A DNA stretch of 43,242 nucleotides from Pseudonocardia acidicola (GTDB lineage Bacteria; Actinomycetota; Actinomycetes; Mycobacteriales; Pseudonocardiaceae), in assembly GCF_012911935.1 (NCBI RefSeq), contig NZ_JAAXLA010000060.1:1-43242 (forward strand), given 5' to 3'. A program made the translations under genes and the position numbers. Positions within the stretch are counted from its first letter, which is position 1; the number at the start of each line of letters is the position of its first letter. Positions 6,766 through 14,832 of the stretch are shown here, in pieces. The notes below the pieces were generated by a model, which saw only the letters and a list, made by a program, of their open reading frames with translations, ran no database searches and had not been told where the DNA came from.

Positions 6766-8301
6766 TCAGATCCGGTCGACGACCACGTGCGTGTCGCCGA
6801 CCGCAACCCGCACCCGGCGCCCGACGACCTCCGAGCCCGCCCCGTTCGCCGGCCCGTCCGCGTAGAGCGACAGGGCCTGCGCGCTCGCCGCGTCGCCGGG
6901 GGCGGTCTGCGCGGCGAACCGGGCGCCGTCGGCGGTGCGGGCGATCAGGAACGCCTGTGCCGGGGACCCGTCGCGGCGGTGCTCCACGGTCGCGGTCTCC
7001 ACCGTCGCGTCGCCGCCGGCCGGCGGGACGACCCGGGGGGCCGGGCCTGCGGTGTCCACCGGAGCCGGATCGCCGATGTAACCGCCCGGGTGCGGTTCGC
7101 GCCCCAGCAGGACCGCGTGCTGGTAGGTGAGGTAGCCGCCGTTGGCGTGCACCAGCGCGGTGCCCCTGCCCGCGCGCAGCCGGCCGGCGGCCGCCACCAC
7201 GGCGTGCAGGCTGTAGCTGCTCAGCGGACCACCGAACGCCGAGTGGCCGCCGGTCACGCTCGGCACCGCGGTGCGCGGCAGCCCGAGGTGCCCGGCGACG
7301 AGCTTGGGCACCACCGGGAAGCAGCTGTACACGTCGACGACGTCGAGCGCGTCCGCGGCGACCCCGCCCGCGGCGAGGCAGCGGTCCAGCGTGGACTCCA
7401 GCGCCGCGGACCGGCCGTAGCCCGGCCGGGCCAGCACGTCGAGGGCGTCGACGGCGCCGGCGCCACCCCACACGTGCACGATCTGCTCCTCGTCGACCCC
7501 GTACTCGCGGGCCGCGGCGAGCGAGGTGACGATCACCGCCGCGGCCTGGTCCACCAGCGGCATCGCGTTCACCGCGAGCGGGTAGGGCTCGCAGACCATC
7601 CGATTGCCCGGACCGACCTCGGCGATCTCCGCCGCCGGGCGCACCTCCGGGTTCCACGCCACCGGGTTGTCCGCCGCCACCCGGGAGAACGCGGCGTAGA
7701 GCTCCGCGGCCCACGCGGCGGCCTCGGCCGGGGTCTGCCCGAGCCGGTGCCGCAACGCGTTCTCGAACAACGGGTAGACGCGCGTGGGCAGCACCAGACC
7801 GGCGGCCTGCATCGCGGGGCTGCCCAGCTCGTCGGGGCTGAACGCGGGCGGGCCGCCCGGCTCGGCACTCCAGCCGAGGTCGGTCGCCGGGTCGACGCCC
7901 GCGCGGGCCAGCGCCGCGACGCTCGCCTGCGCCTCGCCGCCGACCACCACCGACACCCGCGACTCCCCGGCCGCCACCCGGGCGGCGGCCCGATCGAGCA
8001 GCTCGGCGGGCCGGTGTCCCCCGACCGGGGCCCCGAACGTGTGCGGCGGCCGGGCGGCCACCCGCTCGGCGAGCATCCCGGCCAGATCGTGATAGCCCCA
8101 GCTCGCCACGTGCACGACGTCGATCGCGTCGACCTCGCGGAGCAGCCGGCATCCGCCGGAGCCGGCGGCGTCCGACGCCGCGGCGCTGAGCGCGTCGAGG
8201 ATCAGCCGAATCGGTTCCCGGGCACCCGCGACCGTCCGGTCCCGGTTGCCCCGCACCTGACCCACTCCGACAAGCACGGGAAGTCGATTCTCGTCGCGCA
8301 C
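6766..8301 (-). CDS. SCP2-like thiolase / acetyl-CoA acetyltransferase homologue
   Basis: A 511-residue thiolase-fold protein. It has the N-terminal VLVGVGQV start, a VVVGGEAQAS segment where classical thiolases carry the nucleophilic Cys, VDVYSCFPVVPKL (the HDCF-like site of SCP2 thiolases) and TGGHSAFGGPLSSYSLHAV in place of the GHPxGxTG motif. Residues after about 400 form an additional beta-rich, OB-like tail found in this subfamily. The missing N-terminal Cys suggests it is not an ordinary biosynthetic or degradative thiolase. The start GTG 8301 is 7 nt after a TAGCGT box. It converges on the siderophore-interacting gene with a 20-bp gap. Confidence 0.85.
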   Translation of the reverse strand: MRDENRLPVLVGVGQVRGNRDRTVAGAREPIRLILDALSAAASDAAGSGGCRLLREVDAIDVVHVASWGYHDLAGMLAERVAARPPHTFGAPVGGHRPAELLDRAAARVAAGESRVSVVVGGEAQASVAALARAGVDPATDLGWSAEPGGPPAFSPDELGSPAMQAAGLVLPTRVYPLFENALRHRLGQTPAEAAAWAAELYAAFSRVAADNPVAWNPEVRPAAEIAEVGPGNRMVCEPYPLAVNAMPLVDQAAAVIVTSLAAAREYGVDEEQIVHVWGGAGAVDALDVLARPGYGRSAALESTLDRCLAAGGVAADALDVVDVYSCFPVVPKLVAGHLGLPRTAVPSVTGGHSAFGGPLSSYSLHAVVAAAGRLRAGRGTALVHANGGYLTYQHAVLLGREPHPGGYIGDPAPVDTAGPAPRVVPPAGGDATVETATVEHRRDGSPAQAFLIARTADGARFAAQTAPGDAASAQALSLYADGPANGAGSEVVGRRVRVAVGDTHVVVDRI

Positions 8302-8308
8302 CGTGACG

Positions 8309-8314
8309 ACGCTA
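8309..8314 (-). promoter_or_regulatory. -10 box TAGCGT for the thiolase-like gene
   Basis: TAGCGT on the minus strand ends 7 nt before GTG 8301, indicating a leaderless transcript. Confidence 0.55.
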
Positions 8315-8362
8315 ATACAGAGTGATCATCCTGCGGTGGGTGCCCCGATCACGCTCGAATCA

Positions 8363-8378
8363 CACAGCAGATGCACAG
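8363..8378 (+). promoter_or_regulatory. Response-regulator operator: CACAG direct repeat, 11-bp phase (site 1)
   Basis: CACAG at 8363-8367 and 8374-8378, reading CACAGCAGATGCACAGG. Near-identical sequences occur at 10712 and 10898. Two tandem half-sites one helical turn apart are the usual arrangement for OmpR/PhoB-family dimers. It lies about 40 bp upstream of the regulator's own -10. A second, 10-bp-phased pair (AAGTGCC at 8380 and 8390) follows immediately. Confidence 0.65.
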
Positions 8379-8419
8379 GAAGTGCCCAGAAGTGCCACAT
8401 CCGCGCGCGCAAGGCTGGC

Positions 8420-8425
8420 TAGCAT
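8420..8425 (+). promoter_or_regulatory. -10 box TAGCAT for the response regulator
   Basis: TAGCAT ends 7 nt before GTG 8433. The box overlaps an in-frame ATG at 8424, which argues for GTG 8433 as the true start of a leaderless message. Confidence 0.6.
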
Positions 8426-8432
8426 GTTTCCG

Positions 8433-9164
8433 GTGAGTGAACAGGCTCCGGCTCTGCGCCGCGCTGACGGCAGTCCGGTACGCGTCCTGGTCGTCGACGA
8501 CGAGGCCACACTCTCCGACCTGCTGTCGATGGCCCTGCGCTACGAGGGCTGGGACGTCCGCAGTGCCGGCGATGGCCTCTCCGCGGTCAAGCTGGCCCGC
8601 GAGTTCCGGCCCGACGCCGTGGTGCTCGACATCATGCTGCCCGACCTCGACGGCCTCGAGGTGCTGCGCCGGATGCGCGCCGACACCCCCGAGGTACCCG
8701 TGCTGTTCCTCACCGCGAAGGACGCCGTCGAGGACCGGGTCGCAGGGCTGACCGCGGGCGGCGACGACTACGTGACCAAGCCGTTCAGCCTGGAGGAGCT
8801 CGTCGCGCGGCTGCGCGGGCTGCTACGCCGGGCCGGGATGGCCGCCGCCCGGCAGGGCTCCGAACTCGCCGTCGGCGATCTGGTGCTCGACGAGGACAGC
8901 CACGAGGTGCGCCGCGGCGACACCGACATCGAGCTCACCGCCACCGAGTTCGAGTTGCTGCGCTACCTGATGCGCAACCCGCGCCGCGTGCTGAGCAAGG
9001 CGCAGATCCTCGACCGGGTGTGGCACTACGACTTCGGCGGCCAGTCCAATGTGGTGGAGCTGTACGTGTCCTACCTGCGTAAGAAGATCGATGTCGGCCG
9101 CCCACCGATGATCCACACCGTGCGCGGGGCGGGTTACGTGCTCAAACCCGCCACCGGCGAATGA
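8433..9164 (+). CDS. OmpR/PhoB-family response regulator
   Basis: A 243-residue regulator with an N-terminal receiver domain and a C-terminal winged helix. Receiver landmarks are VVDDEATL (acidic pocket), VVLDIMLPDLDG with the phosphoryl Asp near residue 66, LTAKD and TKPFSLEEL. The DNA-binding domain shows LTATEFELLRYLMRNPRRVL and ends with HTVRGAGYVLKP. Start GTG 8433 is chosen because a -10 box lies 7 nt upstream; the frame is open further upstream to 8322. Its stop overlaps the histidine kinase start (ATGA). Direct repeats upstream of itself and of the glycosyltransferase operon are its likely binding sites. Confidence 0.95.
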   Translation: MSEQAPALRRADGSPVRVLVVDDEATLSDLLSMALRYEGWDVRSAGDGLSAVKLAREFRPDAVVLDIMLPDLDGLEVLRRMRADTPEVPVLFLTAKDAVEDRVAGLTAGGDDYVTKPFSLEELVARLRGLLRRAGMAAARQGSELAVGDLVLDEDSHEVRRGDTDIELTATEFELLRYLMRNPRRVLSKAQILDRVWHYDFGGQSNVVELYVSYLRKKIDVGRPPMIHTVRGAGYVLKPATGE

Positions 9165-10675
9165 GGGCGCCCGCCCCGGTGCGCAGCCAGGGGCGGACCC
9201 TGCGGGCGCGGCTGGTCGCCACCGTGCTGATCCTGCTGGCCCTGGCCTGCGCGGTGATCGGCGTGGTCACCGCGCTGGCGCTGCGCCAATCCCTGATCGG
9301 CCAGCTCGACGACGACCTGCGCTCGGCGACCCAGCGCTTCGCCCACTCCGCGATGCAGCACCCGCCGGGAAGCCAGCCGCCGCCACCGAGCGGTGACTAC
9401 CTCGGCCCGGGCCAGGTCCTGGGGACACTGGGCGCCAGGATCCAGGACGGCCAGGTCGTAGGAGCCCGGGTCAGCAACCGCGGCGGGGAGTACCAGGCGC
9501 TCGACCCGATGGACTATCCCGCGCTGCTCGCGGTGCGGCCCGGCGCGCACCCGGTCTCGGTGAGCCTGTCCAACCTCGGCTCGTACCGGATGGCCGCGGT
9601 GACAGCGCCCGACGGATCCACCCTCGTCGTCGGGTTGCCCGAGGCCCGCAGCCACGACGTGCTCAACGAGCTGGTGACCATCGAGCTCGTCGTCATCGGG
9701 CTGACGCTGCTGGGCGCCGGCGTCGCCGGCGCCGTGCTCGTCCGCCGCGAGCTGCGTCCGCTGGAGCGGGTCGCCGAGACCGCCGCCAAGGTGAGCGCCC
9801 TGCCGCTGGACCGCGGCGAGGTCGAGCTCGTGGAACGGGTGCCCAACGTGGACCCGGCGACCGAGGTCGGCCAGGTCGGCGCGGCCCTGAACCGGATGCT
9901 GGACAACGTGGGCGGGGCGCTCGAGGCGCGCCAGGAGAGCGAGATGCGGCTGCGGCAGTTCATCGCCGACGCCAGTCACGAGCTGCGCACTCCCCTTGCA
10001 GCCATCCGCGGCTACGCCGAGCTGACCCGGCGTGACGGCCCGGCCGTTCCGCGCGACACCGCGTACGCGCTGATCCGGATCTCGTCGCAGGCCGAGCGGA
10101 TGACCACGCTCGTCGAGGACCTGCTGCTGCTGGCCCGGCTCGACGCCGGCCGGCCGCTGGAACGCGCGCCGGTCGACCTGACCCGGCTCGTACTCGACGC
10201 CGTCAGCGACGCGCACGCGGCCGGCCCCGGACACCGCTGGCAGCTCGCGCTGCCCGACGAGCCGGTGACCATCCTCGGCGACGGGTCGCGGCTGGCTCAG
10301 GTGCTGGCCAACCTGCTGGCGAACGCGCGCACCCACACCCCGCCTGGGACGTCGGTCACCGTCGGGCTCGCGCAGGAGACGGACAACGGCGGCGGCGCCG
10401 TCCTCACCGTCAGCGACACCGGCCCCGGCATCCCCGCCGCGCTGCTGCCGCACATCTTCGAGCGCTTCGCGCGCGGCGAGAAGTCCCGGTCGCGGGCCCA
10501 GGGCAGCACCGGCCTCGGGCTCGCGATCGTGCACGCGGTGGTCGCGGCGCATCGCGGCGCCGTCGGCGTACGCAGCGTCCCGGGCCTGACCGAGTTCACC
10601 GTCCGGCTGCCGGGCGGCGGCCTCGGCGCCGCGGACGCCCCGGACCACGCCGCGCCGGCGGGCACCCCCGTCTGA
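9161..10675 (+). CDS. Sensor histidine kinase (HAMP, HisKA, HATPase)
   Basis: A 504-residue membrane kinase. Transmembrane segment 1 is near residues 17-37, an extracytoplasmic sensor of about 125 residues follows, and segment 2 is near residues 168-190, leading into a HAMP region (RELRPLERVAETAAKVSAL). The phospho-acceptor is the His near residue 273 in DASHELRTPLAAIRGYAEL. The ATPase domain has NLLANARTHTPPG, VSDTGPGIP and GSTGLGLAIVHAVV. It overlaps the response regulator by 4 bp, so the two are translated together. The sensor domain contains a Pro-rich stretch (PPGSQPPPPSGDY), and its signal is unknown. Confidence 0.95.
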   Translation: MRAPAPVRSQGRTLRARLVATVLILLALACAVIGVVTALALRQSLIGQLDDDLRSATQRFAHSAMQHPPGSQPPPPSGDYLGPGQVLGTLGARIQDGQVVGARVSNRGGEYQALDPMDYPALLAVRPGAHPVSVSLSNLGSYRMAAVTAPDGSTLVVGLPEARSHDVLNELVTIELVVIGLTLLGAGVAGAVLVRRELRPLERVAETAAKVSALPLDRGEVELVERVPNVDPATEVGQVGAALNRMLDNVGGALEARQESEMRLRQFIADASHELRTPLAAIRGYAELTRRDGPAVPRDTAYALIRISSQAERMTTLVEDLLLLARLDAGRPLERAPVDLTRLVLDAVSDAHAAGPGHRWQLALPDEPVTILGDGSRLAQVLANLLANARTHTPPGTSVTVGLAQETDNGGGAVLTVSDTGPGIPAALLPHIFERFARGEKSRSRAQGSTGLGLAIVHAVVAAHRGAVGVRSVPGLTEFTVRLPGGGLGAADAPDHAAPAGTPV

Positions 10676-10711
10676 CCGGCCCGGCCGTCAACGCGTCGGG
10701 CTCGCCGCACT

Positions 10712-10727
10712 CACAGCAGACGCACAG
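10712..10727 (+). promoter_or_regulatory. CACAG direct repeat, 11-bp phase (site 2)
   Basis: CACAG at 10712-10716 and 10723-10727 (CACAGCAGACGCACAGG) differs at one base from site 1 over 17 bases. It lies just after the histidine kinase gene and about 230 bp before the glycosyltransferase start. Confidence 0.65.
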
Positions 10728-10897
10728 GTGACGCACCGGGCCGGCACAGCCGGGCTGGCCACGGTGGGGTGGCGTGACCACGACCATGCCCACGAACTCC
10801 CCCGATCCGCCGCGGGCGGTGCACCGGTGGCCGGCGGGGTACGGCCTGCGTGCGGGCGCGGCGCCGTGATGACCGACTCACCCGATCGCGGTGGTCG

Positions 10898-10913
10898 CAC
10901 AGGCCGCGCACAG
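10898..10913 (+). promoter_or_regulatory. CACAG direct repeat, 11-bp phase (site 3)
   Basis: CACAG at 10898-10902 and 10909-10913, again 11 bp apart, reading CACAGGCCGCGCACAGG. It lies about 45 bp before the proposed glycosyltransferase start at 10959. The 283-bp gap 10676-10958 otherwise shows no gene I can support. Confidence 0.6.
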
Positions 10914-10958
10914 GATCGCCACAACGACCCGACAGCGCGGTCCCCGATGGTCGTGCCC

Positions 10959-12236
10959 ATGAGCGTCGACATCGCTGAACCAGAGCGGTTGGCCCCGCCG
11001 GGGGGGCGTCCCGACCGGACCGTCCTGGACGTCGTCGTCCCTGTCTACAACGAGGAGATCGACCTCGAACCCTCGGTACGACGGCTTCACACCTACCTCA
11101 ACGCCCAGTTCCCTTACACCTTCCGCATCACGATCGCGGACAACGCCAGCACCGACACCACTCCGGTGATCGCGGCCCGGCTCGCCGCCGAGCTGCCGGC
11201 GGTCCAGAACGTCCGGCTGGAGCAGAAGGGCCGCGGCCGGGCGCTGCGGGCGGTGTGGTCGGCGTCGGACGCGCAGGTACTGGCCTACTGCGACGTCGAT
11301 CTGTCCACCGACCTCGCGGCGCTGCTGCCGCTGGTCGCCCCGCTCATCTCGGGGCACTCCGACCTGGCCATCGGCACCCGCCTCGGGCGTGGTTCACGGG
11401 TGGTCCGCGGGGCCAAGCGCGAGATCATCTCCCGCTGCTACAACCTGCTCCTGCGCGGCACGCTCAGCGCCGGGTTCTCCGACGCGCAGTGCGGGTTCAA
11501 GGCCATCCGCTCCGACGTGGCACGGCGGCTGCTGCCGCTGGTCGAGGACACCGGCTGGTTCTTCGACACCGAACTGCTCGTACTCGCCGAGCGCTCCGGG
11601 CTGCGCATCCACGAGGTGCCGGTCGACTGGATCGACGACCCGGACAGCCGCGTCGACATCGTCGCCACCGCGCTGGCCGACCTGCGCGGCATCGTGCGGG
11701 TGGGCCGGGCGCTGGCCACCGGTGCGCTGCCGGTCAGCGAGCTGCGCGCCCAGCTCGGCCGCGAACCCCTGGAGCCGCCCGTGGCCGGAGTGCCGAGGGG
11801 CATGACCGGCCAGCTGGCCCGGTTCGCCGCGATCGGCGTCGCCAGCACCGTCGCGCACCTGCTGCTGTTCGTCCTGCTGCGCGCGGCGATGGGCGCGATC
11901 GCCGCCAACGTGATCGCACTGCTGATCACCTCGGTGGCCAACACCGCGGCCAACCGCCGGCTCACCTTCGGCGTGCGCGGCCGCACCGGCGCCGCACGGC
12001 ACCAGTTCCAGGGTCTGATCGTGTTCGGCCTCGGGCTCGGGCTGACCACCGGTGCGCTGGCACTGGTCGGGATCTGGCTGCCGGGCGCCGGGCGGATCGC
12101 CGAGCTGACGGCGCTGGTCGTCGCGAACGGGCTGGCCACCGTCCTGCGGTTCGTGCTGTTCCGCGCCTGGATCTTCCGCGGCGCGCAGGCCCGCCGCTCC
12201 CCCGCCACCGACGCTTCCCAGGAGATCACCGCATGA
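10959..12236 (+). CDS. Membrane GT2 glycosyltransferase fused to a GtrA domain
   Basis: About 425 residues from ATG 10959. The N-terminal half is a dolichyl-phosphate-mannose-synthase-like GT2 domain: DVVVPVYNEEIDLEPSVRRL, AYCDVDLSTDLAALLPL (the DxD region), and SDAQCGFKAIRSDVARRLLP. The C-terminal half is a GtrA-like four-helix membrane domain (LARFAAIGVASTVAHLLLFV to LRFVLFRAWIF). It probably loads a sugar onto a polyprenyl phosphate and presents it across the membrane to the ArnT-like enzyme encoded next, with which it overlaps by 4 bp. In-frame starts at 10947, 10953 and further upstream (10728) are possible; I prefer a start after operator site 3. Confidence 0.9.
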   Translation: MSVDIAEPERLAPPGGRPDRTVLDVVVPVYNEEIDLEPSVRRLHTYLNAQFPYTFRITIADNASTDTTPVIAARLAAELPAVQNVRLEQKGRGRALRAVWSASDAQVLAYCDVDLSTDLAALLPLVAPLISGHSDLAIGTRLGRGSRVVRGAKREIISRCYNLLLRGTLSAGFSDAQCGFKAIRSDVARRLLPLVEDTGWFFDTELLVLAERSGLRIHEVPVDWIDDPDSRVDIVATALADLRGIVRVGRALATGALPVSELRAQLGREPLEPPVAGVPRGMTGQLARFAAIGVASTVAHLLLFVLLRAAMGAIAANVIALLITSVANTAANRRLTFGVRGRTGAARHQFQGLIVFGLGLGLTTGALALVGIWLPGAGRIAELTALVVANGLATVLRFVLFRAWIFRGAQARRSPATDASQEITA

Positions 12237-14317
12237 CCGCCACCCTCGATTCCGGGCCGGCCCGCCAGCCGGCGGACGGCTCCGGACTGCGCGAGGCCAC
12301 CCCCGCCCCGCCGGACCGGCCCCGCTGGGAACGGCCCACCCTGCTCCTGCTGCTCGTCGGCACCGCCGTGCTCTACCTGTGGAACCTGAGCATCAACGGC
12401 TTCGGCAACGCCTACTACGCCGCCGCCGTGCAGGCCGGCACGAAGAGCTGGACGGCGCTGTTGTTCGGCTCCCTCGATCCGAGCAACTTCATCACCGTCG
12501 ACAAGCCGCCGGTCTCATTGTGGGTGATGGCGCTGTCCGGACGGATCTTCGGCTTCTCCTCGTGGAGCATGCTGGTGCCGAACGCGCTGATGGGCGTGGC
12601 GACGGTGTGGCTGCTCTACGCCGGGGTGCGCCGGGTCACGGGCCCGGGGGCCGCGCTGCTGGCCGGGGCCGCGCTCGCGCTGACCCCGGTCGCGGTGCTG
12701 ATGTTCCGGTTCAACAACCCCGACGCCGCGCTCGTGCTCCTGGTGGTGGCCGCCGGGTACTGCACGGTCCGGGCGATCGAGAACGCCAGCACGCGCTGGC
12801 TGCTGGTGGCCGGGGTGCTCCTCGGGTTCGGCTTCCTCGCCAAGATGTTGCAGGCGTTCGTCGTCGTGCCCGGCCTCGGGCTGGCCTACCTCGTCGCCGC
12901 GCCGGCCGGTCTCGGCCGGCGGATCCGCCAACTGGTCGCGGCGGGTGTGGCGATCGTGGTCGCCGCGGGCTGGTGGCTGGTCGTCGAATGGCTCTGGCCG
13001 GTGACGGACCGGCCCTACATCGCCGGGTCGACGAACAACAACTCGCTGCAGCTCGCCTTCGGTTACAACGGGCTCAGCCGGATCCTCGGCGGCGGCGGGA
13101 ACCACATCGGTGGCGGCGGCGCGGCCCGCGCCGCCGACGCCGGGGGTGCCGCGGGTGCCGTGCCCTTCGCACCGCCCGGTGGTTTCGGCGGCTTCGCCGG
13201 CTTCGGCGGTCAGGCCGGGCCGACCCGACTGTTCACGGCCGCCATCGGCGGTCAGGTGACGTGGCTGCTGCCGGCAGCGATCCTGCTGCTCGTCGCCGGA
13301 CTCTGGACGACGCGCCGGGCTCCGCGGACCGACCGCACCCGGGCGTCGCTGCTGCTCTGGGGTGGCTGGGCGGTCGTCTGCGCGATCGTGTTCAGCTTCA
13401 TGCAGGGGATCTTCCATCCGTACTACACGGTCGAGATGGCCCCGGCACTCGCCGCCCTGGTGGGGATCGGCGGGCACGAACTGTGGAAGCACCGCGGGTC
13501 GGCAGCCGGCCGGATCAGCATGGCGGCGACCGTCGCGCTGACGGCGGCCTGGGCGTGGATCCTGCTGGACCGCACCCCCACCTTCGTGCCCTGGCTGCGC
13601 TGGGTCGTCGTCGTGCTGGCCCTGATCGCCGTGATCGGGCTGCTGATCCCGTCCGGGGTGCGCCGCGCGGCGGCGATCGTGACCGGAATCGCGCTGCTGT
13701 CCGGCCTGGCCGGCCCGGCCGCCTACGCGGCGCAGACGGTGGGGACCGGCCACGCCGGCGGCATGGTCAATGCCGGCCCGGCGGCGCAGGGCGCCGACGG
13801 TTTCCGGGGTGGGCGCCGGTTCGGGGCCGGGGGCCGGCCAGCCCTGGCCGGGACGGCTCCGGGCGGCGGCGCGAACGCTGCAGGCCGTGGGACTGCGGGC
13901 TTCGGCGGCGCGGCCGCGGGCTTCGGCCCCGGCGGGCCGGGCGGTATGCACGGCTTCGGTGAGGCCGAGGCGACCGATCCCGCGCTGGTCAACCTGCTGA
14001 AGTCCACCGGGACCCGGTGGTCGGCGGCGACCATCGCCGCTCAGGGCGCGTCGTCGCTCGAGCTCGCCGGAGCCGGGCCGATCATGGCCATCGGCGGGTT
14101 CTCCGGCACCGATCCGGTACCGACGCTGGCTCAGTTCGAGGCCTACGTCACCGGCGGCCAGGTCCGGTACTTCCTGCCCGGCAACCGGATGGGCGGCTGG
14201 GGCGGGCGCGGCGGCCGCGGCGTCGGCGGCGAGATCACGACCTGGGTACAGCAGCACTACACCGCGACGACCGTCGGCGGGCAGACCGTCTACGACCTGA
14301 GCCGGCCCACCGGCTGA
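12233..14317 (+). CDS. ArnT / GT39-like integral membrane glycosyltransferase
   Basis: A 694-residue multi-helix transferase that would move a sugar from a polyprenyl-phosphate donor to an envelope acceptor. The first extracytoplasmic loop has the family's acidic region (GNAYYAAAVQAG, LDPSNFITVDKPPVSLWVMAL), followed by GFGFLAKMLQAFVVVPGL. Two Gly-rich low-complexity stretches are visible: about residues 283-328 and about residues 502-573. A soluble C-terminal domain follows (about 575-690: LVNLLKSTGTRW, AIGGFSGTDPVPTLAQFEAYV). It starts at ATG 12233, overlapping the GT2-GtrA stop, and ends before a strong hairpin. The pair probably forms a cell-envelope glycosylation unit controlled by the adjoining two-component system. 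Confidence 0.9.
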   Translation: MTATLDSGPARQPADGSGLREATPAPPDRPRWERPTLLLLLVGTAVLYLWNLSINGFGNAYYAAAVQAGTKSWTALLFGSLDPSNFITVDKPPVSLWVMALSGRIFGFSSWSMLVPNALMGVATVWLLYAGVRRVTGPGAALLAGAALALTPVAVLMFRFNNPDAALVLLVVAAGYCTVRAIENASTRWLLVAGVLLGFGFLAKMLQAFVVVPGLGLAYLVAAPAGLGRRIRQLVAAGVAIVVAAGWWLVVEWLWPVTDRPYIAGSTNNNSLQLAFGYNGLSRILGGGGNHIGGGGAARAADAGGAAGAVPFAPPGGFGGFAGFGGQAGPTRLFTAAIGGQVTWLLPAAILLLVAGLWTTRRAPRTDRTRASLLLWGGWAVVCAIVFSFMQGIFHPYYTVEMAPALAALVGIGGHELWKHRGSAAGRISMAATVALTAAWAWILLDRTPTFVPWLRWVVVVLALIAVIGLLIPSGVRRAAAIVTGIALLSGLAGPAAYAAQTVGTGHAGGMVNAGPAAQGADGFRGGRRFGAGGRPALAGTAPGGGANAAGRGTAGFGGAAAGFGPGGPGGMHGFGEAEATDPALVNLLKSTGTRWSAATIAAQGASSLELAGAGPIMAIGGFSGTDPVPTLAQFEAYVTGGQVRYFLPGNRMGGWGGRGGRGVGGEITTWVQQHYTATTVGGQTVYDLSRPTG

Positions 14318-14329
14318 CCCGGGAACGAC

Positions 14330-14372
14330 GATCGCCGCCCGGGCGGGAGGACTCCCCGCCCGGGCGGCGATC
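14330..14372. terminator. Perfect 18-bp hairpin, bidirectional terminator
   Basis: Arms 14330-14347 and 14355-14372 are perfectly complementary with a 7-nt loop; pairing can extend outward with one bulged A. It lies between the 3' ends of the ArnT-like gene (plus) and the small zinc-ribbon ORF (minus), so it may end both transcripts. No U-tract, as is usual in actinomycetes. Confidence 0.8.
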
Positions 14373-14389
14373 GCGTTCTCCGGGTTCGG

Positions 14390-14590
14390 TCAGTCGTGGA
14401 CCCGCGTGATGCGGGGGTGGGTGCAGCGGGCGCAGTCACGCCCGGGGCGCAGGTGCTCCTGGACCGCACGCTCGGCGCCGCAGCGGCACGTCGTGGCGAC
14501 CGGACCGCGGCGCGATGCGCGGCGCGCGGGCCGGGTGGCGGCGGTCGCGCGCCCGCGGCGCGGCAGGACAGAGGCGCTGTAGAGCAGCAT
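14390..14590 (-). CDS. Small putative zinc-ribbon protein
   Basis: A 66-residue frame whose C-terminal half has four paired Cys (TTCRCGAERAV, then GRDCARCTHPRITR), a CxC-x(n)-CxxC pattern typical of a small zinc ribbon. The N-terminal half is Arg/Ala-rich. A GGGGA about 5 nt before ATG 14590 could be its ribosome-binding site, and its stop lies 18 bp from the hairpin shared with the ArnT-like gene. I do not recognise a named family. Support comes from the Cys pattern, the ribosome-binding site and the convergent terminator; it could still be a chance frame. Confidence 0.45.
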   Translation of the reverse strand: MLLYSASVLPRRGRATAATRPARRASRRGPVATTCRCGAERAVQEHLRPGRDCARCTHPRITRVHD

Positions 14591-14832
14591 GAAGATCCCC
14601 GGACGATGTCGTGGATGAACGGCGCGGCGAACCCGGGCCCACCCCCGACGTCGTCATCTGGTCGCCCCATGTTGCAGGTGCTGGCGGTGACGTTGCACAC
14701 AGCGACTGTCCCGGTGCTCGCTCCGCGGGGTCGGTTACCCCTATTCGGTCGTATCCGACTTATCGCCGGTGGATCTACCGTCCCGCGCAGCCGGGCGCAT
14801 CCAGCGCGGACGTCGACTCAGCGGAGAGACCG

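Noticed and set aside
10788..10869. Small frame MPTNSPDPPRAVHRWPAG... between the kinase and the GT2 gene
   Set aside because: Only 27 codons, no ribosome-binding site, and it overlaps the region between operator sites 2 and 3.
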